Below are positions 8,856 to 16,860 of a stretch of 64,000 bases of DNA, piece by piece. Made by a program: the position numbers and the translations under genes. The stretch is from the NCBI GenBank assembly GCA_964620045.1, contig CAZUJL010000002.1, forward strand, positions 211,248 through 275,247, written 5' to 3'. The DNA comes from VFKU01 sp964620045 (GTDB lineage Bacteria > Hydrogenedentota > Hydrogenedentia > Hydrogenedentales > GCA-2746185). The stretch's first letter is position 1. Each line of letters opens with the position of its first letter. The notes beneath the pieces are model-generated. The model saw nothing but the letters and a program-made list of their open reading frames with translations. It searched no databases and was not told the DNA's origin.

Positions 8856-9305
8856 ATGAGATCACTCAGGCTCACAAGTCTAGGCATAGTTACGTTAGTC
8901 GTTGGTATTTCCATTGCTATGTGGCCTGCATTCGCGCAACAAGACCAAAAGGTCAACGTCGCCGCGCTGCCCTTCAGCCCCGCGCGACAGGCCGGCCCTA
9001 CGCTCTACGTCAGCGGCCAGATCCCCGTGCAGCCCGACGGCACGCCGCTGAAAGGCTCGATCACGGATCAGACCAAACAGACGATGGACAACATCGCCGC
9101 CGTGCTGAAGGCCAACGGCTACACCTTCGCCGACGTCGTCAACGTAACCGTGTACCTCTCCGACATGAAGCACTATCAGGAAATGAATGCCGCCTACCGC
9201 GAATATTTTCCCGAGGGGAAATTTCCGGCGCGTGCCTGCGTCGGCGGATTACAGCTTGCCTTTGGCGCCGATCTGGAAATTAGCGCGATTGCATACAAGG
9301 AATAA
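8856..9305 (+). CDS. RidA/YjgF-family protein with a signal peptide
   Basis: 149 residues from ATG 8856. Residues 1-27 are a Sec signal peptide (basic start, IVTLVVGISIAMW core, cleavage after AFA). The mature part is a Rid-family domain: LPFSPARQAGPTLYVSGQIP, TKQTMDNIAAVL, DVVNVTVYLSDM, and the ending FPARACVGGLQLAFGADLEISAIAY with the conserved Arg of enamine/imine deaminases. RidA hydrolyses reactive enamines and imines in the cytosol; an exported form is unusual. The signal-peptide part is A+T-richer than the rest (28 G+C of 60 at 8881-8940 against 41 of 60 at 8941-9000). An upstream in-frame start at 8826 would bury the signal, so 8856 is preferred. Confidence 0.8.
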   Translation: MRSLRLTSLGIVTLVVGISIAMWPAFAQQDQKVNVAALPFSPARQAGPTLYVSGQIPVQPDGTPLKGSITDQTKQTMDNIAAVLKANGYTFADVVNVTVYLSDMKHYQEMNAAYREYFPEGKFPARACVGGLQLAFGADLEISAIAYKE

Positions 9306-9361
9306 TACTGCGCAATCAGTTTTTTTTGCCGACTTTACGGCCTAAATACCATCGAAACTCG

Positions 9362-9390
9362 TAGACGATTCCCGCTGATGTGGCTATACT
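9362..9390 (+). promoter_or_regulatory. Predicted sigma-70-type promoter for the PAS kinase gene
   Basis: -10 TATACT at 9385-9390 preceded by CTATACT context; TAGACG at 9362-9367 matches four of six -35 positions with a 17-bp spacer. It excludes the in-frame ATG at 9380 as start, because that codon lies upstream of the expected transcription start (~9397). Confidence 0.5.
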
Positions 9391-9442
9391 CGATCGTTGC
9401 GGTCAACACCAAGTTTGCCATCAACGATTGGGAGTTGAGCCC

Positions 9443-12289
9443 ATGTTTCAATTCTCCAAGCACCTCGAGTCGAACGACCTCGTAACCCTTCGCAAGTTCT
9501 CCCGGGCCTTCATGATCTTCACCGGTGTCTACGCCGTGCTGGTGGGTGGCTTGGGCATCATTGGCTGGTTCGCCAATATTCCACGACTTACGGATTGGAC
9601 GAACGACAGCATTTCCATGTTCGTGAACACCTGCATCCTCGCCGTGTGCGGCGGCGCGGCGCTCTTGGCATTGGCGTCCACCATTGGCTTGGCCAAGCGG
9701 ATTGCCACGGTGTTGGGCATCTTTCTCATGCTCGCCGGTTCCGCGCTGGTTTTTCAGCACCTCACGGGCATCGATCTCGGCATCGACACCTTCTTCATCA
9801 ATGAACCGTGGGCCAATCGCGCTGCAACGGCCCCCGGCCGTCCGGGTCCTCCAGCCTCCGTGGCGTTCACATTGGTGGGCCTCGCGCTAGTATTGGCGTC
9901 CGTCGCCCGCGCCCGATTCGCGCGGCAGGCGGTCTCCGCAATTGGACTCATGGTCGCCGCACTCGCGTTGTTGTCGCTCGTCGGCTATGCGTTCGACGCG
10001 GATCCGCTCTTCGCATTAGCCCAGTACACCGGCATCGCCCTGCAGACAGCCACGGTTATTTTCGTGCTGGGTCTTGGTCTCGTTGCCAGCGTGCCCGATC
10101 AGGAACCCTTGCGCACACTGCTCAAAGGCACCACCACCGGCCTCTTCGCGCGCCGCGCGCTGCCGGCGATCGTGCTCGCGCCCATCCTGCTCATCGTGCT
10201 CTGTTATCAGGGTGTCGCGTTGGAGTATTTCGACGTGGGCATGGGCCTCGCGCTCCTCGTGCTGGGCCTCATCGTGGTGTCCAGCGCCTTGCTCTGGTGG
10301 AGCGTCGCCTCCGTCACCGACTACGAAGCCTCGGTGTTTCTCGGCGCGAACCGCCTGCGGCAGCTCGTCTCGCTCATGCCGGCCGCTGTCTACACCACCG
10401 ACCACGAAGGCCTCATCTCGTACTACAACCAGCGCGCCGCCGAACTCTGGGGCCGCGAACCCAAGCTGGGCGAGGAAAAATACACGGGTTCTTTCCGCAT
10501 CTGGCGCCCCGACGGCACGCCCCTGCCCGAGGAAGAATCGCCGATTGTCGCCGCGCTAAAGCACGGCAGCTCCGCCCGCAACCAGGAAGCCGTGGTCGAG
10601 CGGCCCGACGGCACCGGCATCGTCATCAGTGCGAACGTCGATCCGTTGTACGACGCCGACGGCGTCTGCGTCGGCGCGATCAATGTTTTTCGCGACATCA
10701 CCTCGGACAAGCAGGACGAAAAGCGCCAGCTCGAAACCGAGCGCCAGTTGTTTGAATTGGTCGAAGGCCTCCCCGCGGCGATCTACACGACAGACGCCGA
10801 AGGCCGCGTGACGATGTACAACGACGCCGTCGTTGAGTTCTCCGGCAGCACGCCCACCATCGGCTCCGACGATTGGTGCATGTCCTGGAAGCTGTTCTCG
10901 CCCGACGGCGCGCCGCTGCCCTATGCCGACAGCCCCATGGCCGTGGCGCTGCGCGAAGGCCGCGCCATCCGCGACTCCGAAGCCATCGCGCAAAAGCCCG
11001 ACGGCGCCCGCGTCAATTTCATCCCGTATCCCACACCGATGCACGACGCCAAGGGCAACATCATCGGCGCGGTCAACATGCTCGTCGACATCACCGAGCG
11101 CAAGCAGTTCGAAAAGCGCATCGAAGACACGAACAACGCGCTGATGGACCTCACTGCCCACCTCGAACACCGCGTGCAGGAACGCACCCGGCAGTTGGAA
11201 GAACAGTCCGAGCAGTTGCGCCGTCTCGCGCTGCAGTTGGCCGAGGCCGAGGAAATGGAGCGCAAACGCATCGCGCAGATCCTGCACGACCACCTGCAGC
11301 AGTTGCTGATCGCCGCCAAAATGCAGCTCCAGTTGGTGGATACGAAGCTGCCAAGCAACGATAGCGTCCGCCGCTCGCAGGAATGCATCCAGCAGGCCTA
11401 CGACGCCTCGCGCTCGCTTACTTCCGAACTGAGGCCGCCGGTGCTGTACGAGGGTGGACTCATCCCCGCGCTGCAATTCCTCGCGCGTAAATTCCAGAAT
11501 GACTACGGCCTCGACGTCCGCCTTACGCTCGCGCCAGACGCCGATCCCGTCTCCGATGTGTTGAAGGCCATCTTCTACCAGTCCACGCAGGAACTGCTGA
11601 TGAACGCCATGAAGCACGCCGGCGCGCGCGAGTGCTACCTCACGCTCGAGCGCATGCCCAACCACGACGTACGCATCATCGTGGAAGACCACGGCGTCGG
11701 CTTCGATGCCGACAACGTGGGCCGCAAGGGTTACGACGGCTTCGGCCTGTTCAGCATCCGCGAACGCATCCACGCGCTGGGCGGCGTCTGCAACATCGAA
11801 TCGTCCCCCGGCCAGGGCACGCGCATCGAGCTCAGCATCCCCGACGAACGCAAGCCGGCCTTCGCGCAGGACGCCACGAAGGGCCCGGCGGAAGTGCGCA
11901 GCCGCCGCAAAGAAAGAGACGGCATGCTGACCGTGCTCCTCGCCGACGACCACAAAATCGTTCGCCAGTCGCTGGCCACCTTGCTGGGCACGCAGCCCTT
12001 CATCGGCGACGTGCTCGAATCGGGCAACGGCCGCGAAGCGATCGAACTTGCCAACGAGACCCACCCCGACATCGTGCTGATGGACCTCAACATGCCCATC
12101 ATGAACGGCATCGAGGCCACCAAGGCCCTGCGCGAGCGCAACCCCGACATCAAGGTCATCGGCCTCTCCGTGCAGGCCGAACCCGAAACTGCCCAGGCCA
12201 TGAAGGACGCGGGCGCCATCATGTACCTCAGCAAAAGCGAGGACACCCGCATCCTGCTCGACGTGCTCAGGGAACTGGCCTGCGCCTGA
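9443..12289 (+). CDS. Membrane PAS sensor histidine kinase with C-terminal receiver
   Basis: 948 residues from ATG 9443 (GGGAG 8 nt upstream). Residues ~15-290 hold eight or so hydrophobic helices (an integral membrane sensor). Two PAS modules follow (about 300-420 and 430-540), both with the 'AAIYTTDAEGRV' type opening. A coiled coil leads to a NarX/DesK-type HisKA_3 domain with phospho-acceptor His 615 in ILHDHLQQLL, a HATPase_c domain (LTSELRPPVLYEGG; EDHGVGFD), and a receiver domain (~828-948) with phospho-Asp 881 in IVLMDLNMP. There is no DNA-binding output, so the signal must pass to another protein. Single-gene unit; the next gene starts 85 nt later. Confidence 0.88.
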   Translation: MFQFSKHLESNDLVTLRKFSRAFMIFTGVYAVLVGGLGIIGWFANIPRLTDWTNDSISMFVNTCILAVCGGAALLALASTIGLAKRIATVLGIFLMLAGSALVFQHLTGIDLGIDTFFINEPWANRAATAPGRPGPPASVAFTLVGLALVLASVARARFARQAVSAIGLMVAALALLSLVGYAFDADPLFALAQYTGIALQTATVIFVLGLGLVASVPDQEPLRTLLKGTTTGLFARRALPAIVLAPILLIVLCYQGVALEYFDVGMGLALLVLGLIVVSSALLWWSVASVTDYEASVFLGANRLRQLVSLMPAAVYTTDHEGLISYYNQRAAELWGREPKLGEEKYTGSFRIWRPDGTPLPEEESPIVAALKHGSSARNQEAVVERPDGTGIVISANVDPLYDADGVCVGAINVFRDITSDKQDEKRQLETERQLFELVEGLPAAIYTTDAEGRVTMYNDAVVEFSGSTPTIGSDDWCMSWKLFSPDGAPLPYADSPMAVALREGRAIRDSEAIAQKPDGARVNFIPYPTPMHDAKGNIIGAVNMLVDITERKQFEKRIEDTNNALMDLTAHLEHRVQERTRQLEEQSEQLRRLALQLAEAEEMERKRIAQILHDHLQQLLIAAKMQLQLVDTKLPSNDSVRRSQECIQQAYDASRSLTSELRPPVLYEGGLIPALQFLARKFQNDYGLDVRLTLAPDADPVSDVLKAIFYQSTQELLMNAMKHAGARECYLTLERMPNHDVRIIVEDHGVGFDADNVGRKGYDGFGLFSIRERIHALGGVCNIESSPGQGTRIELSIPDERKPAFAQDATKGPAEVRSRRKERDGMLTVLLADDHKIVRQSLATLLGTQPFIGDVLESGNGREAIELANETHPDIVLMDLNMPIMNGIEATKALRERNPDIKVIGLSVQAEPETAQAMKDAGAIMYLSKSEDTRILLDVLRELACA

Positions 12290-12334
12290 TTACACCCGGC
12301 GGGCCGCCGTGTGGCGGTCCGCTCGGAATCGCGC

Positions 12335-12340
12335 TATCAT
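12335..12340 (+). promoter_or_regulatory. Possible -10 box for the MDR oxidoreductase gene
   Basis: TATCAT at 12335-12340 in a GCGCTATCAT context that resembles the GCTATACT boxes elsewhere in the window. No -35 is visible; 34 nt separate it from the ATG at 12375. Confidence 0.35.
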
Positions 12341-12374
12341 CCCGTGCTTTGACGCTGCCCACGGGAGATCGCCC

Positions 12375-13388
12375 ATGCAAGCCTACGAAGTCCAAACCGC
12401 TTTCGGCCTCGACAACCTCAAACTCGCGCAACGGCCCGACCCCAAACCCGGCCCGAAGCAAATCCTCGTGCGCGTGAAGGCCTGCTCAATCAACTACCGC
12501 GACCTGCTCATGGTGCAGGGCTTCTACAACCCGCGCCAGCCGCTTCCGCTCGTGCCGTTCAGCGACGGAGCGGGGGAGGTGGTCGAGGTCGGCCCCGGCG
12601 TCACGAAGTTCAAGGCCGGCGACCGCGTCGCGGGCTGCTTCTTCCAGCAGTGGGACGGCGGCCGGCCGACGGCGGAGAAAGTCGCCGCCTCCGCGATGGG
12701 CTCTCCCCTCGACGGCATGCTGCGCGAACTCGCCGTACTCGAAGAAGGCGGCGCGGTGCACCTGCCCGCGCACCTAAGCTACGAAGAAGGCGCGACCCTG
12801 CCCTGCGCCGGCCTCACGGCGTGGAGCTGTCTCTTCCGCCACGGCAACGTGCGCCCCGGTGACACTGTGCTCACGCTCGGCACCGGCGGCGTCTCCGTGT
12901 TCGCGCTGCAATTCGCGCGCATGGCCGGCGCGGACTGCATCATCACCTCCAGCAGCGACGACAAGCTCAAGCGCGCAAAAGAACTCGGCGCCACGCATAC
13001 CATCAACTACAAAACCACCGAGCAGTGGAGCAAAGAAGCCAAAAAATTCACCGGCGGCGTCGGCGTGGATCACGTCATCGAAGTCGGCGGCGTCGGCACG
13101 CTCGATCAGTCCATCCGCTCCTGCCGCCTCGGCGCGCACATCAGCCTCGTCGGCGTACTCTCCGGCCCGCAGGCCCCGCTCAACCTCACGCTCGTGCTCA
13201 TGCAGGACATCCGCATCCAGGGCGTGTTCGTCGGCCCGCGCGAGACCTTCGAAGACATGAACAAGGCCATCACGAAGCACAAGTTCAAGCCCGTCATCGA
13301 CAAGGTCTTCCCGTTCAAAGATGTCCGCGCCGCGATGGACTACATGATCGCCGGAAAGCATTTCGGGAAGGTCTGCGTGACGATCTGA
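12375..13388 (+). CDS. Zinc-free MDR-type NAD(P)-dependent oxidoreductase
   Basis: 337 residues. Medium-chain dehydrogenase/reductase layout: GroES-like substrate domain with SINYRDLLMVQG and VPFSDGAGEVVEVGPGV (residues ~40-75), then a Rossmann domain with VLTLGTGGVSVFALQFARMAG (~165-185) and IEVGGVGTLDQSI. The Cys/His/Glu ligands of zinc alcohol dehydrogenases are not evident, so a quinone-oxidoreductase or enoyl-reductase-like NADPH enzyme is more likely; the substrate is unknown. The ATG at 12375 is preceded by CGGGAG and begins the normal MDR N-terminus; an upstream in-frame start (12309) is rejected. Convergent with lolD, with 4 nt between stops. Confidence 0.85.
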   Translation: MQAYEVQTAFGLDNLKLAQRPDPKPGPKQILVRVKACSINYRDLLMVQGFYNPRQPLPLVPFSDGAGEVVEVGPGVTKFKAGDRVAGCFFQQWDGGRPTAEKVAASAMGSPLDGMLRELAVLEEGGAVHLPAHLSYEEGATLPCAGLTAWSCLFRHGNVRPGDTVLTLGTGGVSVFALQFARMAGADCIITSSSDDKLKRAKELGATHTINYKTTEQWSKEAKKFTGGVGVDHVIEVGGVGTLDQSIRSCRLGAHISLVGVLSGPQAPLNLTLVLMQDIRIQGVFVGPRETFEDMNKAITKHKFKPVIDKVFPFKDVRAAMDYMIAGKHFGKVCVTI

Positions 13389-13392
13389 GCGT

Positions 13393-14079
13393 TCAGATTT
13401 TCTGAATCGACACTACGCCCTCGTGCAGCACGGCCCACGTGTGCGCTTTGCGCGCGAGGTCGAGGTCGTGAGTCACCAGCACGAGCGTCACGCCGTCTTC
13501 GGCGTTGAGTCGCCACAACAGATCGACAATCTCCGCGCCGGTTTTCTCGTCGAGATTGCCGGTCGGCTCGTCCGCCAGCACGACGCTGGGCCCGTTGAAC
13601 AGCGCCCGCGCAATCGCCACGCGCTGTTGCTCGCCGCCGCTGAGCTGTCCCGGCTTGTGCGTCATGCGATCCGCAAGGCCCACCCGCGTGAGCAATTCCG
13701 TCGCGCGCGTCTTGCACGCCGGGCGACTCTTCCCGCGCGCAAGGCCCGGCATCATCACGTTCTCAATGGCCGTGAATTCCGGTAGCAGGTGGTAGAACTG
13801 GAACACGAAGCCCAGGTCTTCGTTGCGCAGCTTGTTAAAAAACGCGCCGCTTTTCTTGGACAAATCCTCGCCGCGAAAATAGATCGCGCCCTCGGTCGCG
13901 TCGTCCAGCGTGCCGAGGATATGCAGCAGCGTGCTCTTGCCCGCGCCCGATTGTCCGCTGATCACGAGGATTTTCCCCGGCTCGACGGCGAGGTCCACAC
14001 CCTTCAAAATCGACAGCGCGCGCGGCCCGTCGTAGTAGGTCTTCGCGATTCCGCGGCATTCGAGCACGGCGTTACTCAT
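13393..14079 (-). CDS. lolD: Lipoprotein-release ABC transporter ATPase LolD
   Basis: 228 residues. ABC ATPase of the LolD/MacB group: Walker A GQSGAGKST near residue 40, Q-loop VFQFYHLLPEFTAIENVMMP (typical of LolD), signature LSGGEQQRVAIARAL, Walker B VVLADEPTGNLD and switch His in VTHD. It powers extraction of lipoproteins from the inner membrane with LolC/E. The start is the ATG at 14079, whose first 8 nt (ATGAGTAA) overlap the end of lolC, showing translational coupling; an ATG 12 nt upstream is less likely. It is the last gene of the long minus-strand string that begins at rpsB. Confidence 0.93.
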   Translation of the reverse strand: MSNAVLECRGIAKTYYDGPRALSILKGVDLAVEPGKILVISGQSGAGKSTLLHILGTLDDATEGAIYFRGEDLSKKSGAFFNKLRNEDLGFVFQFYHLLPEFTAIENVMMPGLARGKSRPACKTRATELLTRVGLADRMTHKPGQLSGGEQQRVAIARALFNGPSVVLADEPTGNLDEKTGAEIVDLLWRLNAEDGVTLVLVTHDLDLARKAHTWAVLHEGVVSIQKI

Positions 14080-15349
14080 GGCGCAGCGCATCCACAGGGT
14101 TCAGCCGCGCCGCGCTCCACGCGGGGTACAGCGTCGACACGAAACTCAAAATAATCGCCGCGATCGTAATTCGCACGATGTCCCCCGGCACGACCTTCGT
14201 CGGGATTCGGTCAAAGTAGTAAATCTGGCTGTTGAACAAATCAATCTGGAAGACCATCGCGAGAAATTCCGCCACGGGATTGATATTGTGCGCGAGGATC
14301 GTCCCAAGGATCACCCCCAGAAACGTCCCGCTCAATCCGATGATCAGCCCCTCGGCCACGAACAGCCGCATCACCGATCCCGCGCTGACGCCAATGGTGC
14401 GCAAAATGCCGATGTCCCGCTGTTTTTCCATCACCATCATCATCAGCGTGCTCGAGATATTGAACGCCGCCACGAGCACAATGAACACAAGGATGATGAA
14501 CATCGCCAGCTTTTCCTGGCGCAGCGCCTCGAAGAACGCCATCTGGTTTTCATACCACGTCACCGAGCGAAACCCGAGCACGTGTTCGATTCGTCGCGCG
14601 ACTTTTTCGGCCATGAACGGGTCCGGCAACCGCACATGAATGCCGTCGACCCCCTTCGCGCCGGTCAGCATTTCCGCCGTGCGAATATTCACCCACGAAT
14701 AAAAAGTGTCGAAGTCCGACATTTTCGCCTGCGAGATGCCGCTGACCGTAAGTACGAGCTGGTCCGCCTGCCGCGCCCCCCACGGCGACGGTTTTTCCTT
14801 CGCCGTGAGCGCCGCCACCTTATCGCCAATGCCCACGCCGAGCGTATTCGCCAGCACATAGCCCAGCACGATTTCCTTGTCGCCCGGCAGCGTCCCCGCG
14901 CCATAGGTGCGGCCTTCGCCCAGCGTCATGTTCGTCGCCAACTGCGTCACGCCGGATTCAAGCTGCGGGTCCACGCCGATGATGTACGCGCCCGTCGTCG
15001 TCCGGCCGACCTTGCCGCCGCCGCCCACTTCCTTGAGCAGCGCCTGCACCTGAATGAACGGCCCAGACGCCTGAATTTCCGGCGCGGCCTTCTGAATTTT
15101 CTCCATCGCGACGTGGTAGTCGCCTTCGAAGAGGAGGCCCTGGCCCTGCACGATGCTGATGTGCGCGCGATTGCCGATGATGGTGTCGCGCAGCGCGAGC
15201 TGGAATCCCGTCATCACCGCGAGCACGATGATCAGCGTCATCACGCCAACCGCCACGCCCGCAATCGAAATAATGGTGATGAGGTTGATGAAGCGGTTTT
15301 TGCGCTTGCCGCGCAGGTAGCGCAGCGCGACAAAGCCCTCAAACCACAT
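14072..15349 (-). CDS. lolC: Lipoprotein-release ABC permease (LolC/LolE family)
   Basis: 425 residues. LolC/E topology: N-terminal helix after FVALRYLRGKRKNRFINLITIISIAG, a large periplasmic domain (~50-270), then three C-terminal helices with the FtsX-like segment FIILVFIVLVAAFNISSTLMMMV, followed by the QRDIGILRTIGVSAGSVM cytoplasmic loop. With LolD it should lift outer-membrane lipoproteins off the inner membrane. Only one permease gene is present, so it probably acts as a homodimer, as in bacteria with a single LolF/LolC. It lies 26 nt after lysS and overlaps lolD by 8 nt. Confidence 0.92.
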   Translation of the reverse strand: MWFEGFVALRYLRGKRKNRFINLITIISIAGVAVGVMTLIIVLAVMTGFQLALRDTIIGNRAHISIVQGQGLLFEGDYHVAMEKIQKAAPEIQASGPFIQVQALLKEVGGGGKVGRTTTGAYIIGVDPQLESGVTQLATNMTLGEGRTYGAGTLPGDKEIVLGYVLANTLGVGIGDKVAALTAKEKPSPWGARQADQLVLTVSGISQAKMSDFDTFYSWVNIRTAEMLTGAKGVDGIHVRLPDPFMAEKVARRIEHVLGFRSVTWYENQMAFFEALRQEKLAMFIILVFIVLVAAFNISSTLMMMVMEKQRDIGILRTIGVSAGSVMRLFVAEGLIIGLSGTFLGVILGTILAHNINPVAEFLAMVFQIDLFNSQIYYFDRIPTKVVPGDIVRITIAAIILSFVSTLYPAWSAARLNPVDALRHE

Positions 15350-15375
15350 GGCCGGTGAACCCCCTCAACAGCCCC

Positions 15376-16851
15376 TCAGGTCGTGGGCCGGAGCTGCGGA
15401 AAGATTATCACATCGCGGATCGACGCCGAGTCCGTCAGCAGCATCGCCAGTCGGTCAATGCCGATGCCGATGCCCGCCGTCGGCGGCATGCCCACTTCCA
15501 ACGCCGCGAGAAAGTCCTCGTCGAGCATCTGCGCCTCGTCGTCGCCGCGCTCGCGCATCTTGAGCTGATGCTCGAAGCGTTCGCGCTGGTCGATCGGATC
15601 GTTCAGCTCGCTGAACGCGTTGCACAGCTCCATGCCCGCGATGAACACCTGATAGCGCTCGGTCAGCGCCGGATTGTCGCGTTTCTTCTTCGCCAGCGGC
15701 GAGATTTCGATCGGATAGTCGTACAAGAACGTCGGCTGGATCAGCTTCGGCTTCACGCGCAGCGACATCACCTCGTCCACGATCTTGCCGTAACCCATCT
15801 CCGGTTTAATCTCAACGCCGACGCTCTCCGCCAGGCGCGCGGCCTCATCGCGATCGCGGGTCTTTTCGAGGTCGATGCCCGTGTATTCGCGGATCGCGCC
15901 GAACAGCGACAGGCGCTTCCACGGCCGCGTCGCGTCGATCGACTGTTCCTGATACGAGAACTGCATCGTGCCGACCACATCCCGGATCGCCGCGCAGAGC
16001 AGTTCCTCGGTCTCTTCCATCAACCCGAGGTAGTCCTGATAGGCCTCGTAGTACTCAAGCATCGTGAACTCGGGATTGTGGAACTTGTCCACGCCCTCGT
16101 TGCGGAAGTTTCGGTTGATCTCAAACACCCGCTCAAAGCCGCCCACGATCAGGCGCTTCAGGTACAGCTCCGGCGCGATGCGCAGATACAGGTCGCGGTC
16201 GTAGGTGTTGTGATGCGTGATGAACGGCCGCGCCGTCGCGCCGCCCGCCAGTGGATGGAGAATCGGCGTCTCCACTTCCAGGAAGTTGCGCGCGATCAGA
16301 AACTGCCGGATCACCTCAATCATCTTGATCCGCTTGCGGAACACATCCATCACTTCCGGATTCGCCACCATGTCGAGGTAGCGCTGCCGGTAGCGCGTTT
16401 CGATGTCCGTCAGTCCGTGGTACTTCTCGGGCAGCGGCTTCAGCGACTTCGTCAGCAGCTCGTAGCCGTCCGCGAACAGCGTGATCTCGCCCATCTTCGT
16501 GCGGTGCACATTCCCGCGCACGCCGAGGAAGTCGCCGAGATCGAGGTCCTTCAGCGCGGCGTAGGCGTCCTCGCCGACCGTGTCCTTCTTGATGAACAAC
16601 TGGATCTTCGCCGTCTCGTCGCGCAGATCGGCAAAGGTCACCTTGCCCTGCGTGCGCGTGGCCACCATGCGCCCCGCCAGCACCGCCGGCACGCTCGGGT
16701 TCTCGCCGCCCGCCGCCTCGGCCTTTTCAAAGGCCGCGCGCGCGTCGGCGATCGAGCTGCTCCGGGTGAAGCCGTATTTGAACGGATTGTCGCCGCGTTC
16801 GCGGATGCGGCCGAGTTTGTCGAGGCGGTGCTGCGTGAGTTCGTCAGTCAT
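15376..16851 (-). CDS. lysS: Lysyl-tRNA synthetase, class II
   Basis: 491 residues, normal for LysS. An OB-fold anticodon-binding domain lies at ~55-165 (AGRMVATRTQGKVTFADLRD). The class II catalytic core follows: motif 1 around FLEVETPILHPLAGGATARPF, motif 2 FERVFEINRNFRNEG, motif 3 GIGIGIDRLAMLLTD. It charges tRNA-Lys with lysine. It starts 9 nt after prfB, in the same transcription unit; prfB-lysS pairing is known in many bacteria, including E. coli. Confidence 0.97.
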   Translation of the reverse strand: MTDELTQHRLDKLGRIRERGDNPFKYGFTRSSSIADARAAFEKAEAAGGENPSVPAVLAGRMVATRTQGKVTFADLRDETAKIQLFIKKDTVGEDAYAALKDLDLGDFLGVRGNVHRTKMGEITLFADGYELLTKSLKPLPEKYHGLTDIETRYRQRYLDMVANPEVMDVFRKRIKMIEVIRQFLIARNFLEVETPILHPLAGGATARPFITHHNTYDRDLYLRIAPELYLKRLIVGGFERVFEINRNFRNEGVDKFHNPEFTMLEYYEAYQDYLGLMEETEELLCAAIRDVVGTMQFSYQEQSIDATRPWKRLSLFGAIREYTGIDLEKTRDRDEAARLAESVGVEIKPEMGYGKIVDEVMSLRVKPKLIQPTFLYDYPIEISPLAKKKRDNPALTERYQVFIAGMELCNAFSELNDPIDQRERFEHQLKMRERGDDEAQMLDEDFLAALEVGMPPTAGIGIGIDRLAMLLTDSASIRDVIIFPQLRPTT

Positions 16852-16860
16852 GCGGTCAGC

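Noticed and set aside
13383..13401. Possible terminator between the MDR gene and lolD
   Set aside because: Only a 6-bp A/T-containing stem with a short T-run; too weak to call.
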